Notes: generated from the letters alone by a model not told the origin. A stretch of 47,050 nucleotides of DNA from Anaerolineae bacterium (GCA_018648605.1 JABGQU010000006.1:1-47050); one strand, 5' to 3'. Positions 33,179-41,793 are shown, numbered from the stretch's first letter. Made by a program: numbers and translations.

Positions 33179-34123
33179 TTAAATAGTGGAGACATTGGTT
33201 AAATTATCGAAGACAGCATCATTAAGATGCTCACGCTGGCTTTGAACAAAATCCCAGAATAGAGTTTGTGCTCGGGTGCATGGTGTGGAAATATGGCGCA
33301 TTGCGTACAAAGTTCGTTGTAAATTTAGTCCTTCGACCATTACTTTTCTGACCCTCCCCAGGGTTAGTGCCCGGGCAGCTGCCAATTCAGAGATAAAGGC
33401 AATTCCAATTCCTTCTTCAACGGCGATTTCAATTGCTTCAGCGTTGCCGACTTCCATAACAACATTTAGCCTGTCGGCGGTTATGCCATGGGTTTTTAAT
33501 CCATCTAGCATTACTTCGCGAGTACCAGATGTTTCCTCGCGCAAGATCAATGGTTGATCTACCAAATCGGATGGTAATGCTTTGCCATATTCTCCCCAAG
33601 GATGATCTGGGTGAACAATTAAGATTACACGATCTTCATAGAAGGGTTGATATTCGAGCAAACTATGGTCAATTTGCTTACTCAAAATACCAATACAAAA
33701 TTTTTCTTGAACAACACGATTGATTACACCTTTGCGCCCCATAACGTTAATATTAGCACGCACATCGGGGTACAAATGCCGAAAAGATGCAACTAGCTTT
33801 GGCAGCAAGTATTTCCCAGAGGTTGTTGAGCAACCGATTTCGATCATGCCACACGTATGGCCATTAATATTATGCAAAGTATCCTCGAAAAGACGAGACG
33901 TATCTAGCAGCTCACGAGCCATCGGGAGGAGAGTCTGCCCAGCTTCGCTGAGAAAGACAGACCGCCCGCGCCTGTTAAATAATTTGACATCGTAGTCTTT
34001 TTCAAGAGATTGAATATTCTGACTAACGGCAGATTGAGAGAGATGTAAACGCTGTGCAGCCCTGCTGAAATTCATTTCTTCAGCTGCAGTAACAAAAACC
34101 TTTATTTCTGTTAGATTGAGCAT
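33179..34123 (-). CDS. LysR-family transcriptional regulator (CbbR/CysB-like)
   Basis: 314 aa. The winged helix-turn-helix is at residues 1-60 (VFVTAAEEMNFSRAAQRLHLSQSAVSQNIQSLE), with the substrate-binding domain from about 90 (GMIEIGCSTTSGKYLLPKLVASFRHLYP). This start of the effector domain is common in CbbR/CysB/YwfK-type members. It is divergent from the octahaem tetrathionate-reductase-like gene, the standard geometry for a LysR regulator and its target. The effector cannot be read from sequence. Confidence 0.95.
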   Translation of the reverse strand: MLNLTEIKVFVTAAEEMNFSRAAQRLHLSQSAVSQNIQSLEKDYDVKLFNRRGRSVFLSEAGQTLLPMARELLDTSRLFEDTLHNINGHTCGMIEIGCSTTSGKYLLPKLVASFRHLYPDVRANINVMGRKGVINRVVQEKFCIGILSKQIDHSLLEYQPFYEDRVILIVHPDHPWGEYGKALPSDLVDQPLILREETSGTREVMLDGLKTHGITADRLNVVMEVGNAEAIEIAVEEGIGIAFISELAAARALTLGRVRKVMVEGLNLQRTLYAMRHISTPCTRAQTLFWDFVQSQREHLNDAVFDNLTNVSTI

Positions 34124-34239
34124 ATTTTTATATTCCTATGCAAAAAACCTTTTGATAAATCTAATTGATTCTGGACATTAGTATAAGCAAAGCTGAATGG
34201 TTTCTTGCAGCAACGCTAATAAGTTACGGTGATGTTTGT

Positions 34240-34279
34240 TACTGGCAATAATAAGTGTTCGTCATGATAATTTCCAGTA
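34240..34279. promoter_or_regulatory. Inverted repeat in the LysR-cytochrome intergenic region
   Basis: TACTGGCAA (34240-34248) and TTTCCAGTA (34271-34279) pair with a single mismatch around a 22-base spacer, within the 210 bases between the LysR gene and its divergent neighbour. It may be a regulator site, but the classical T-N11-A form was not clear. Confidence 0.35.
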
Positions 34280-34333
34280 CCTTTTGTCACAGATTGTTGG
34301 CAAAAAATCAAGTTCTATATAAGGAGAATGCAC

Positions 34334-36040
34334 ATGAAGTCCTCGTTCCAAATGAAGGGATTGCGGATGCTCGGTTTTGCTGTTGCTTTTGCACTTGTTG
34401 TCACTGGTTTATTCTTAAGTGGCAGTGCTGTTGCAGCACCGAACCTTGGAGAAGGCCCAACCGACCATAGTCTCTTCCCACAGTTGGCTGGTCCTTTTGA
34501 ACAGCCACAAGATGTAACTGTTGCTTGTCTGGAGTGCCATGTAGATTCGGCTACTCAAGTTATGGCGACCGTCCACTGGACTTGGGAATATACCGATCCC
34601 GTAACAGGTCAAGAATTGGGCAAAAATAATGTTGTAAATAATTTTTGTATTGCGATGCCCTCCAATGAACCGCGTTGTACAAGCTGCCATGTTGGTTATG
34701 GCTATAAAGACAACACTTTTGACTTCACCATTGAAGCCAATGTAGATTGTTTGGTTTGCCACGCCCAAGGCGGAACTTATAAGAAATTCCCCGCTGGTTC
34801 TGGCAACCCCTGGCTTGCTGATGAGCCGAAAGAATTCCCTCCTGGCTCCGGTAAGATGTGGGAAAAAATTGATTTGATCGCAGCAGCACAGAGTGTAACC
34901 TCCCCAACACGTGCCAATTGTGGTTCCTGCCACTTCTTTGGTGGCGGCGGTGATGCTGTCAAGCACGGCGATTTGGACAGCACCATGGGCGCACCTGCTC
35001 CTGAATTGGACGTCCACATGAGCCCAGATACTCAAGATTTCAGCTGCACCGCTTGCCACGCTGGCGAAAATCATGAGATCACGGGACGAATATACACTGG
35101 CGAAGAGCCCGTTTTATGTGAGACTTGCCACACCGGTGACAAAGCTCCTCACGCAAATAGCGAAGAGAGTGAAGCCCTCTCTGCTCACACAGAGACACTC
35201 GCTTGCCAAACCTGCCACATTCCTGAATTTGCCCGTGGGCGCACGACAAAAATGTCCTGGGATTGGTCTACTGCTGGCTTGAAGAACGACGAAGGCAAAC
35301 CTTACCAGACCAAAAATGAGAGTGGAGAGGTCATTTATGACAGCAAGAAGGGTGACTTTGTCTGGGAAATGGACGTAACACCGCATTATGCATGGTGGAA
35401 CGGTCAAACAAATTACCTGACCCCTGAATCTGTAATTGATCCTTCGGCCCCTGTAATGATGACAGATTTCCAAGGTTCCCTTGGTGATGGCAAGATCTAC
35501 CCCTTCAAATACTTTACCGGTGTAACACCTTACGATGCTGGTAATAATGTAATGGCTGTGCCCAACCTGTTCCCTAATGGCGAAGATCCCAATGCATATT
35601 GGAAAAACTGGGACTGGGATGCCGCTCTTGCATCTGGTATGGAATACTCAGGGTATGAATACAGCGGTGAATATGGTTTTGTTGATACCGTCTTCATGTT
35701 CGTGCAGAATCATCAGGTTGCTCCTTCTGCAAATGCTGTTGAATGCCAGGAATGTCACACTGCTGATGGTCGTCTCGACTTTTCAGCCTTGGGTTACAGT
35801 GACGAAGAAGTCACCAAACTCACAGTTTTCCCACCTGCAGAGCCCGCTCCTGAACCAACAGAAGAGCCTGCACCTGCGGAAGAACCTGAAGTTGTCGAAG
35901 AACCCGCTGCTGTAGAAGAACCTGCCGCCGAAGTTGATGCTCCTGCGAGCGGAAGCGCGACGATGTGGATCGCTTTGGTTGTTGTTCTTGTGATTATCTT
36001 TGTTGCTTACTTCGCAATGCGCGGTAAGAAAGAAGAATAA
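34334..36040 (+). CDS. Octahaem tetrathionate-reductase-like cytochrome, membrane-anchored
   Basis: 568 aa from ATG 34334; AAGGAG lies 7 bases upstream, while the ATG at 34328 is only one base from it. A signal peptide (residues 5-35) is followed by eight CxxCH motifs (CLECH, CTSCH, CLVCH, CGSCH, CTACH, CETCH, CQTCH, CQECH). CTSCHVGYGYKD, DCLVCH with TYKKFPAG, and the long haem-poor region before the last haem match the octahaem tetrathionate reductase (Otr) family. The C-terminus adds an acidic Pro/Glu repeat linker and a membrane helix (WIALVVVLVIIFVAYF), absent from the soluble Shewanella enzyme as I recall it. Tetrathionate, nitrite or hydroxylamine are possible substrates. Confidence 0.88.
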   Translation: MKSSFQMKGLRMLGFAVAFALVVTGLFLSGSAVAAPNLGEGPTDHSLFPQLAGPFEQPQDVTVACLECHVDSATQVMATVHWTWEYTDPVTGQELGKNNVVNNFCIAMPSNEPRCTSCHVGYGYKDNTFDFTIEANVDCLVCHAQGGTYKKFPAGSGNPWLADEPKEFPPGSGKMWEKIDLIAAAQSVTSPTRANCGSCHFFGGGGDAVKHGDLDSTMGAPAPELDVHMSPDTQDFSCTACHAGENHEITGRIYTGEEPVLCETCHTGDKAPHANSEESEALSAHTETLACQTCHIPEFARGRTTKMSWDWSTAGLKNDEGKPYQTKNESGEVIYDSKKGDFVWEMDVTPHYAWWNGQTNYLTPESVIDPSAPVMMTDFQGSLGDGKIYPFKYFTGVTPYDAGNNVMAVPNLFPNGEDPNAYWKNWDWDAALASGMEYSGYEYSGEYGFVDTVFMFVQNHQVAPSANAVECQECHTADGRLDFSALGYSDEEVTKLTVFPPAEPAPEPTEEPAPAEEPEVVEEPAAVEEPAAEVDAPASGSATMWIALVVVLVIIFVAYFAMRGKKEE

Positions 36041-36062
36041 TTTACGAACGATCTAGAGAACT

Positions 36063-36099
36063 AAAAGACGGAGGCGAATTCTCGCCTCCGTCTTTTTTT
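36063..36099 (+). terminator. Rho-independent terminator of the octahaem gene
   Basis: Stem AAGACGGAGGCGA / TCGCCTCCGTCTT with loop ATTC, then TTTTT. Textbook form; the A-run on the left also makes it usable from the minus strand, which ends at 36128. Confidence 0.93.
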
Positions 36100-36127
36100 A
36101 TACTATGTAAAAATCTAAATTCGCTAA

Positions 36128-37033
36128 CTAGACACGCAACTTTGCTCCACAAGCTTTACAGAATTTATCGCCAGAACCGGCGCGGCTACCACATTCATGG
36201 CAATAAGTATTTCCGCCGGCAGCAGCGGTGCTGGGTTTATGACGTTTTCGCCCCTGTTTAGGCTCGTTGCTGCGTCCAGCCAGGAAGAAATAAAGCATCC
36301 CGCCAACGATCAATAAAACGCCAACGCCAACCAGAAGCATCGGTAAAGAGAACGATTCACCCAAAGAGAAACTATCTCCACTACTTGTACCAGTATTGGG
36401 TGTCGTGCCTCCAACCTCTACGGGCATAGAAGAAACACTTAGATCATCATTATCCTTGTCATAGGAAAACTCAAAATTAAAATCGTCTCCGGCTGCAAGC
36501 CCGTTAATGGAAATATCATGGTAGGTAAGCCCATCAACAGCCAAGACTGCATTCTCAAAGGAAGGCGTAGAGACGAGATTTGTAGCGCTGGGTGGCTGCT
36601 GTACTTGAAAAGAAAAAGTTTCAACAGCATAATTGCTTTGCCACAAAAATGAAGCTTTATGTGTGTTACCACTTTTTTCCATAGGCACATAATATTCGAT
36701 CCGATAATTTGAAATATCGTCGATCACAAGTGTGATTACCACCCAGTCACCATCTTTTACTGGCGCATCATAAGGCACATTCATGAGTGTGCCCGCTTCA
36801 ACTTTGGCGACAGCATTTAAGTTTGCATTTGCCGGAATACGCAGCTGAATTTCAGTTGGCAAAGGGCTATCTTCTGTCAATGTAAAACTATACATTACCA
36901 GCATATCCGGGTGGTCATACTCGGGCCAAAGTTGAATATTCAACTCAGCAATTTTTGCTACGCCCTGAGCTTCTGCCGAGGTTGGAAAAAAGACCAAGCT
37001 CACCAATAGAAGAAATAGAAATAATTTACGCAT
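36128..37033 (-). CDS. Secreted beta-rich protein with membrane helix and zinc ribbon
   Basis: 301 aa from ATG 37033, preceded by AGGAGA; the longer frame to 37075 adds 14 residues before the signal peptide. Signal peptide at 1-22 (FFPTSAEAQ), a beta-rich domain (about 25-200), a Ser/Thr-rich spacer, one membrane helix (about 222-245: LPMLLVGVGVLLIVGGMLYFF), a basic segment, and a C-terminal zinc ribbon with four Cys (CHECG, CKACG). The topology puts the beta domain outside and the zinc ribbon inside. I do not recognise the family. It is convergent with the octahaem gene, with no clear functional link. Confidence 0.75.
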   Translation of the reverse strand: MRKLFLFLLLVSLVFFPTSAEAQGVAKIAELNIQLWPEYDHPDMLVMYSFTLTEDSPLPTEIQLRIPANANLNAVAKVEAGTLMNVPYDAPVKDGDWVVITLVIDDISNYRIEYYVPMEKSGNTHKASFLWQSNYAVETFSFQVQQPPSATNLVSTPSFENAVLAVDGLTYHDISINGLAAGDDFNFEFSYDKDNDDLSVSSMPVEVGGTTPNTGTSSGDSFSLGESFSLPMLLVGVGVLLIVGGMLYFFLAGRSNEPKQGRKRHKPSTAAAGGNTYCHECGSRAGSGDKFCKACGAKLRV

Positions 37034-37137
37034 AAGAGAAACTCTCCTGTATCTGATTTTTGGAAATCTTACCACGACAACGCCTTACTGGGGGACAAAA
37101 GTATACAGTATAAAATAACTATCGCTGCTCATAAATA

Positions 37138-38040
37138 TCACCCTTGCTCAACACATGCTCGCACAAGCTGTGCAAAAGTTTTATTTAGCGGTGTTTCAAT
37201 CTGGTATGCCTTGCCAATGCGTACAATCGCACCACAGATCGCTTCGATCTCAGTTGGCGCGCCGCGTCGTAGATCTTGCAACATCGAAGATATATTATTC
37301 GCAGTGCGCTGTGCCACATCTTCGGCTGCTTTAACAGGATCATCAAAAGAAAGTGGAATATTTTGTGCTGCAGCAACAGATGCTGTTTCAATTGCCAGCT
37401 TGCTCATCAACAAGCGTGCAGATGGGCGTTCTAACAATTCACCATTGTGGATATTGAGCAGCGCTGTTAATGGATTGATCGCCGTATTGATCACCAGTTT
37501 GCTCCAGATCAGGGAGGCTGCGCTCGACACAACCTCGGTCTGGAAGCCTGCTTCCGTTAAAAGAGCGGTTAATGCCCCCAAACGCGAGTGTGTTTCAATC
37601 GATACCAAACCTTCTCCGCCAACCCGTGCAATGCCAGGAGCCAATAACGCTGCCCCTGTTGTCGTTACTCCTTGTGCAACTCGTTCTGTGCCCAAAATAT
37701 TTGCAAGGATCTTTCCATTACCTAAACCATTTTGCAACGTGACCGCTAAGCCATCGGGTGCGAGACACGCTTCAAGTTGGCGCGCAACATGCTCCGTTTG
37801 CCACGACTTAACCAGCACAATTGCGTATCGCGCACTTTTACATTCCGTTACAGCCTGCACAGGGTAGGATTTTTCCTTCCCGCTAAGATCAATAAGCCGT
37901 GCGCCCTTTTCGTTGAGAGCGGCTAAGCCCTCATCCCATGAGCCGAGCATGGTGACGTTTGTACCAACAGCCGAAAACCGCGCTGCAAAGAGAGTCGCTA
38001 ATGCCCCGGTGCCGATGATGAGGAGTTTTTCTTTTTTCAT
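37138..38040 (-). CDS. panE: 2-dehydropantoate 2-reductase
   Basis: 300 aa. It reduces ketopantoate to pantoate with NADPH for coenzyme A synthesis. The Rossmann motif IIGTGALATLFAARF is at the N-terminus, the catalytic Lys in WSKLVINTAINPLTALL near 175, and the late Glu in TEIEAICGAIVRIG. ATG 38040 is chosen; extension to 38085 would be translated from the palindromic repeat at 38051. No good Shine-Dalgarno is visible, which may reflect insertion of that repeat. panB lies upstream on the same strand, about 195 bases away. Confidence 0.92.
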   Translation of the reverse strand: MKKEKLLIIGTGALATLFAARFSAVGTNVTMLGSWDEGLAALNEKGARLIDLSGKEKSYPVQAVTECKSARYAIVLVKSWQTEHVARQLEACLAPDGLAVTLQNGLGNGKILANILGTERVAQGVTTTGAALLAPGIARVGGEGLVSIETHSRLGALTALLTEAGFQTEVVSSAASLIWSKLVINTAINPLTALLNIHNGELLERPSARLLMSKLAIETASVAAAQNIPLSFDDPVKAAEDVAQRTANNISSMLQDLRRGAPTEIEAICGAIVRIGKAYQIETPLNKTFAQLVRACVEQG

Positions 38041-38050
38041 AGAATATTCA

Positions 38051-38089
38051 AGATGTGCATGCATCTGTGTTTTGATGCGTTGCACATCG
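38051..38089. repeat. Palindromic repeat upstream of panE
   Basis: GATGTGCATGCATC / GATGCGTTGCACATC with an eight-base loop. This is a single copy of the same palindrome found in the composite elements at 16294 and 18484. Confidence 0.65.
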
Positions 38090-38144
38090 TATCTAGCAGA
38101 AAATATTGTGTGTTTCCAAACCCAATGTTTATGTTTTTCCTTGT

Positions 38145-38256
38145 AGTGAGGGCTTCAGCCCTTCTTGGCGATAAGGCAGACGGCTAAAGTCGTCACTCCA
38201 AGGAGAGTGCTGAAAACTGCCCACTGAAAACAGTTTACTGATTACTGTTCACTGCC
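38145..38256. repeat. Repeats in the panB-panE gap
   Basis: AGTGAGGGCTTCAGCC (38145-38160) and GGCTAAAGTCGTCACT (38182-38197) form an imperfect inverted repeat. Just beyond, short ACTGAAAAC/ACTGTTCACTG-type direct repeats run into the last codons of panB (stop at 38235-38237), so the final residues of PanB come from repeat DNA. Confidence 0.55.
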
Positions 38257-39122
38257 GCCTGAAACGCTTCCCACTCCTCTTCTTTCATTTCTACACAATG
38301 TTCTTTGGCTGGGAATTCTCTGCTTTCTACCTCTACAATATAGTCGCCGAAAGCGCGTTGTAAATCGCCATGTAAATCGGCATATTTTTTGACGAAGCGC
38401 GGGGTGAACCTCTCGAAGAGACCGAGCATGTCGTGGGTGACGAGAACTTGACCATCACATCCTGCCCCCGCGCCGATGCCGATGGTGGGGATATCGAGTT
38501 GCTCGGAGATATAGGTTGCTAGTTTTGCGGGGATTGATTCCAGCACAATGCTGAAGCATCCCGCGTTTTGCAGAAGATGTGCATCTTCGAGAATCTGCTG
38601 GGCAGCGGAAGCAAGTTTACCCTGCGCGCGAAATCCGCCGAGTTGATGCACGGATTGGGGTGTCAGCCCGAGATGTCCCATGACGGGGATTCCGGCGCTG
38701 ACTATTAATCGAATTGTATCTAAACGCTCTTTTCCGCCTTCGAGTTTGACGGCATCCATCCCGGCTTCCTGTAAAAAACGCCCTGCATTACGAAGGGCTT
38801 CTTGCGGGGAAAGTTGGTAGGACATAAAAGGCATGTCACCGATCAGCAACGCGGATTTTGCGCCACGCGAGACGGCTTTACTGTGATGGAGCATATCTTC
38901 CATTGTGACGGGTAGGGTGTTTTCGTAGCCGAGCACAACCATGCCCAGCGAGTCGCCGACAAGGATAGAATCGACCCCAGCCTGATCCATTGCGAGGGCA
39001 GTGGGGTAGTCGTAAGCCGTTAACATGCTGATGGGCTGACGCTTCTTTTTTTTGAGTTGAAAGGTATGCGTGGTGATCTTTTTGCGCGCCGCGTTAATGG
39101 GCGCAGTGGGGATTGTGGACAT
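38235..39122 (-). CDS. panB: 3-methyl-2-oxobutanoate hydroxymethyltransferase
   Basis: 295 aa; transfers a hydroxymethyl group from methylene-tetrahydrofolate to ketoisovalerate, giving ketopantoate. Motifs are ISMLTAYDYPTALAMDQAGVD, LVGDSLGMVVLGYENTLPVT (Mg-binding Asp), DMPFMSY, VKLEGG, MGHLGLTPQS and GIGAGAGCDGQVLV. ATG 39122 has AAAGGAG upstream; an in-frame start at 39218 lies before it with no support. The pair panB-panE provides two consecutive steps. Confidence 0.96.
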   Translation of the reverse strand: MSTIPTAPINAARKKITTHTFQLKKKKRQPISMLTAYDYPTALAMDQAGVDSILVGDSLGMVVLGYENTLPVTMEDMLHHSKAVSRGAKSALLIGDMPFMSYQLSPQEALRNAGRFLQEAGMDAVKLEGGKERLDTIRLIVSAGIPVMGHLGLTPQSVHQLGGFRAQGKLASAAQQILEDAHLLQNAGCFSIVLESIPAKLATYISEQLDIPTIGIGAGAGCDGQVLVTHDMLGLFERFTPRFVKKYADLHGDLQRAFGDYIVEVESREFPAKEHCVEMKEEEWEAFQAAVNSNQ

Positions 39123-39304
39123 GGTACTCTCCTTTGGGTGGTAGAGTCCTGATTGGAGTTGAAAGACTTGGTTTTCTGAAACAGAGCGTCTTTGTCTTAA
39201 TAACGCCGTCACGTTCACGAGGATACGCGCGACAGGGTTATTATGATGTATAGTGGGGGAAAAGGAAAGGGGATTTATGGATAAGGAGAGTTAGGAGTAG
39301 AAGT

Positions 39305-39338
39305 AAAAAAGAGCCAAAATACTTTGGCTCTTTTTTTG
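39305..39338. terminator. Terminator after pfkA (bidirectional form)
   Basis: AAAAAAGAGCCAAA / TTTGGCTCTTTTTTT with loop ATAC. T-runs exist on both strands; the nearest gene ending into it is pfkA on the minus strand, across the repeat at 39350-39498. Confidence 0.85.
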
Positions 39339-39349
39339 TTTGGTTTTTA

Positions 39350-39498
39350 GTAACTCCACAGGTATCTCTTTACCCTTTCGGGCACTCGTGCGAGGAGGGC
39401 TTTTCCCGACTAAGCAATCTCCCCGACAGTCTTGGAGACTGCCGCGTCGCAAACGCGCGCTCCTCGCAGAGACACCTCTTGCGGAGGCTGAGTAGTTA
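39350..39498. repeat. Large imperfect inverted repeat between pfkA and panB
   Basis: GTAACT at the left and AGTTAC at the right bound a set of nested arms, including TGCGAGGAGGGC / GCTCCTCGCA (39389-39468) and GCAATCTCC / GGAGACTGC. The inner unit recurs at 43733-43810 and 45462-45545. With the terminator it fills most of the 387 bases between the two genes (39123-39509); nothing else is seen there. Confidence 0.75.
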
Positions 39499-39509
39499 CG
39501 GTTTTTATT

Positions 39510-40634
39510 CTATTCAGTATCTGCATCTGCAAAGGTGATGCCCAGATCTCGTGCGGTTAGTACCGTATCGCTGTCAACGGGGACATATTTCATTTGCCCC
39601 ATCGCTTCGGAGATGGGCACGTATTTGACTTTTGGCGGGTCTAGTGCAACCATAACGCCGTCCTGCCCATCATCCAACGCGCGGACAGCAGCCGCGCCAA
39701 ATCGTAGTGCTCTTAGGCGGTCGAGGGCTGTTGGGGTGCCGCCGCGTAACAAATGCCCTAGCACGACAACGCGGGTTTCTCTATCGGTTATGGTGCGAAT
39801 CTCTTTTGCCACTTGTTCGCCGATACCGCCCAGTCGTTCGTCTTTGCCTTTCTTGTGTTCAACAACCATCGCCGAGCCGCCCGCGGGTTTTGCTCCCTCA
39901 GCGACGACGACAATTGTATAGTGACGCCCCATACTATCTCGGTCTTTGATCTTTGCAGCAACTTTGCGAATATCATAAGGGATTTCCGGGATAAGGATGG
40001 CATCTGCTGAACCAGCGACGCCAGCGTGAAGAGCGATCCAGCCGGCATAGCGCCCCATTACTTCGACGACCATCACACGTCCATGCGAAGCAGCCGTGCT
40101 ATGCAAACGGTCGATGCTCTCAGTTGCAAACCCAACCGCTGTATCGAAACCAAAGGTGGCGTCTGTTTTATCAAGATCGTTATCAATTGTTTTAGGCACA
40201 TGGATAACGCGCATTCCTTTTTTAGAAAGGACATCTGAAATAGCGAGAGAGCCATCACCGCCGACGCTGATCAAGGCATCAATATGATGCAAGCGTAAGG
40301 CACGTACGATTTCATCTGTGCGATCTACTTCTTCGATCGTACCATCGGGTAACTCGATCGGGTAACGCATCGGGTTATTCCGATTGCTGGTTCCCAACAT
40401 TGTGCCGCCTAAATGGGTGATCCCGCGCACTTTTTCGCGGGTTAACCTTAAGATGCCACCCTCTTCATATTGCTCGGGTAGTAATACGCCATGAAAACCA
40501 TCGCGAATGCCATAAACTTCCCAGCCGCGTTTCAAACCTGATAAAGCAACGGCGCGGATGACTGCGTTCAAACCGGGGGCATCCCCGCCGCCTGTGCTGA
40601 TCGCAATTCTTTTTATTGTTTTCTTACCTGACAT
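39510..40634 (-). CDS. pfkA: 6-phosphofructokinase
   Basis: 374 aa. Phosphorylates fructose 6-phosphate in glycolysis. ISTGGGDAPGLNAVIR starts the nucleotide-binding fold; SVGGDGSL and VPKTIDNDLDKTDATFGFDTA hold the phosphoryl-transfer and catalytic residues, with MGRYAGWIAL and GHLLRGGTPTALDR at substrate and subunit sites. The pair Gly in GGDG and Lys in PKTIDND is the combination reported for actinobacterial-type ATP enzymes; true PPi enzymes have GGDD with the Lys. ATP is therefore more likely than PPi, but not certain. A Shine-Dalgarno-like AGGAG lies upstream of ATG 40634. Confidence 0.93.
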   Translation of the reverse strand: MSGKKTIKRIAISTGGGDAPGLNAVIRAVALSGLKRGWEVYGIRDGFHGVLLPEQYEEGGILRLTREKVRGITHLGGTMLGTSNRNNPMRYPIELPDGTIEEVDRTDEIVRALRLHHIDALISVGGDGSLAISDVLSKKGMRVIHVPKTIDNDLDKTDATFGFDTAVGFATESIDRLHSTAASHGRVMVVEVMGRYAGWIALHAGVAGSADAILIPEIPYDIRKVAAKIKDRDSMGRHYTIVVVAEGAKPAGGSAMVVEHKKGKDERLGGIGEQVAKEIRTITDRETRVVVLGHLLRGGTPTALDRLRALRFGAAAVRALDDGQDGVMVALDPPKVKYVPISEAMGQMKYVPVDSDTVLTARDLGITFADADTE

Positions 40635-40720
40635 AATTATTCTCCTGAAAAAAGGATTTCTAAATTCCAGAGCGGATTTTACCCCCTTTTGTCCTTTTGA
40701 TTATCTTTTCAGTGTATGAA

Positions 40721-40862
40721 ATAGCTTAGGGCTTTCGCTCAGACCGGAGTGCGCCGCACCAACTTCGACAAAAAGATGCTAATAGACAAATGTTTTGTCC
40801 ATCGAAGGACAGATTCTCATAGTTTTGGTGCGAAGCACTATCTCGAAGCGAAAGCTCTATAG
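40721..40862. repeat. Imperfect inverted repeat between pfkA and the DsrE-like gene
   Basis: GGGCTTTCGCT (40729-40739) and AGCGAAAGCTC (40848-40858) are the clearest arms; AGTGCGCCGCACCAA and TTTTGGTGCGAAGCACT continue the symmetry inward, and TTTTGTC pairs around the centre. About 140 bases in total, the size of a small non-coding mobile element, but no target duplication was recognised. Confidence 0.65.
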
Positions 40863-40882
40863 AAGTGTAAAAGGGGCGCAAG

Positions 40883-41218
40883 CTACCAAACCATCGGGAC
40901 GTATCCCTCGTGGATATAACTTGATACCATTTCCCCGACATATGCCACCTGGATGCCGATTTCGCTTAACTGCTCACTTTTCGCATCTCTGGCCGATATA
41001 AATTTGCAGGCGACTACGGCTTCCTCGATCTCTTGATATTCTTTGACACGATTCTGAAGTTCTTCGTCGACTAAAAGCAAGTTTTGTGCCGGACCAAAAA
41101 AAATGATCTTTACATCATCCATCCAGCCTTGTTTTAGGGCGTTGACTGCGTACATTGCACCAGTGCGCGCTTTGCCCGCGTCTGATGTGCTGATAATCAC
41201 TAGGATTTTATTGTTCAT
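40883..41218 (-). CDS. DsrE/DsrF-like family protein
   Basis: 111 aa, matching small DsrE-like proteins: VIISTSDAGKARTGAMYAVNAL at the start, KIIFFGPAQNLLL in the middle, and a single Cys in AVVACKFIS near residue 71 where sulfur-relay members keep theirs. Its first codons overlap the SixA-like gene stop by four bases. A role in sulfur handling is possible, but many DsrE-like proteins have no defined function. Confidence 0.75.
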   Translation of the reverse strand: MNNKILVIISTSDAGKARTGAMYAVNALKQGWMDDVKIIFFGPAQNLLLVDEELQNRVKEYQEIEEAVVACKFISARDAKSEQLSEIGIQVAYVGEMVSSYIHEGYVPMVW

Positions 41219-41784
41219 GTTGAGCCTTTATCGAATTCTTTTCCTAACCTTTTAGTAATGACCTTTTTCCCCTCATTGAGTTTAAGCAGATGAATATCGG
41301 GCATAGATAGAGATTTCCAGAACTCAAAATCTATAGAAGGGTCAAAAGCCTGTAGGATCAGTGCGATTATATTGCCGTGGGAAGAGAGGATGATCGCTTC
41401 TTTTTTATGTTTGATCTTTAGCTTTTTTACCACTTCCACAGCTCTTTTTTGTGCAGCGGAATTTCTTTCCCCATTTGGATAAGCAAAGGCAGGGTCTTGC
41501 CATGTTTTACTGACTGCTTCAAGAAAATTGTCTGTTGATATATCGCCGAGGTTACGTTCTCGGAGATCATTTTCTGTTCTGATTTTCAACCCTAGTCTTG
41601 CTGCTGTAGGTTCTATGGTTTCATGAGCACGTTTGTACGGGCTTGAGTAAATTGCGTCTATTGAATAATCTTGCAAAATATCTGATAGTTTCTTTGCATC
41701 TTCATAACCCTGCTTTGTTAGATGTCTATTTTGATCTGGTTTCCACCACTCAGCTTGTGCGTGTCGGACAAGATATATTTTCAC
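41215..41784 (-). CDS. Histidine-phosphatase superfamily protein (SixA/phosphoglycerate-mutase-like)
   Basis: 189 aa. The phospho-acceptor motif VRHAQAEWW is at residues 5-13, SSPYKRAHET carries the second Arg, and LSSHGNIIALIL the second catalytic His. The acidic residue expected from ERNLGD is present. Length fits alpha-ribazole phosphatase, SixA or general phosphatases; no specific substrate is evident. Translationally coupled to the DsrE-like gene. Confidence 0.85.
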   Translation of the reverse strand: MKIYLVRHAQAEWWKPDQNRHLTKQGYEDAKKLSDILQDYSIDAIYSSPYKRAHETIEPTAARLGLKIRTENDLRERNLGDISTDNFLEAVSKTWQDPAFAYPNGERNSAAQKRAVEVVKKLKIKHKKEAIILSSHGNIIALILQAFDPSIDFEFWKSLSMPDIHLLKLNEGKKVITKRLGKEFDKGST

Positions 41785-41793
41785 TTTTGCCCT

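Noticed and set aside
38041-38085. Longer PanE start giving 15 extra residues
   Set aside because: The extension is translated from a palindromic repeat found elsewhere between genes, and the Rossmann motif begins right after the later ATG.
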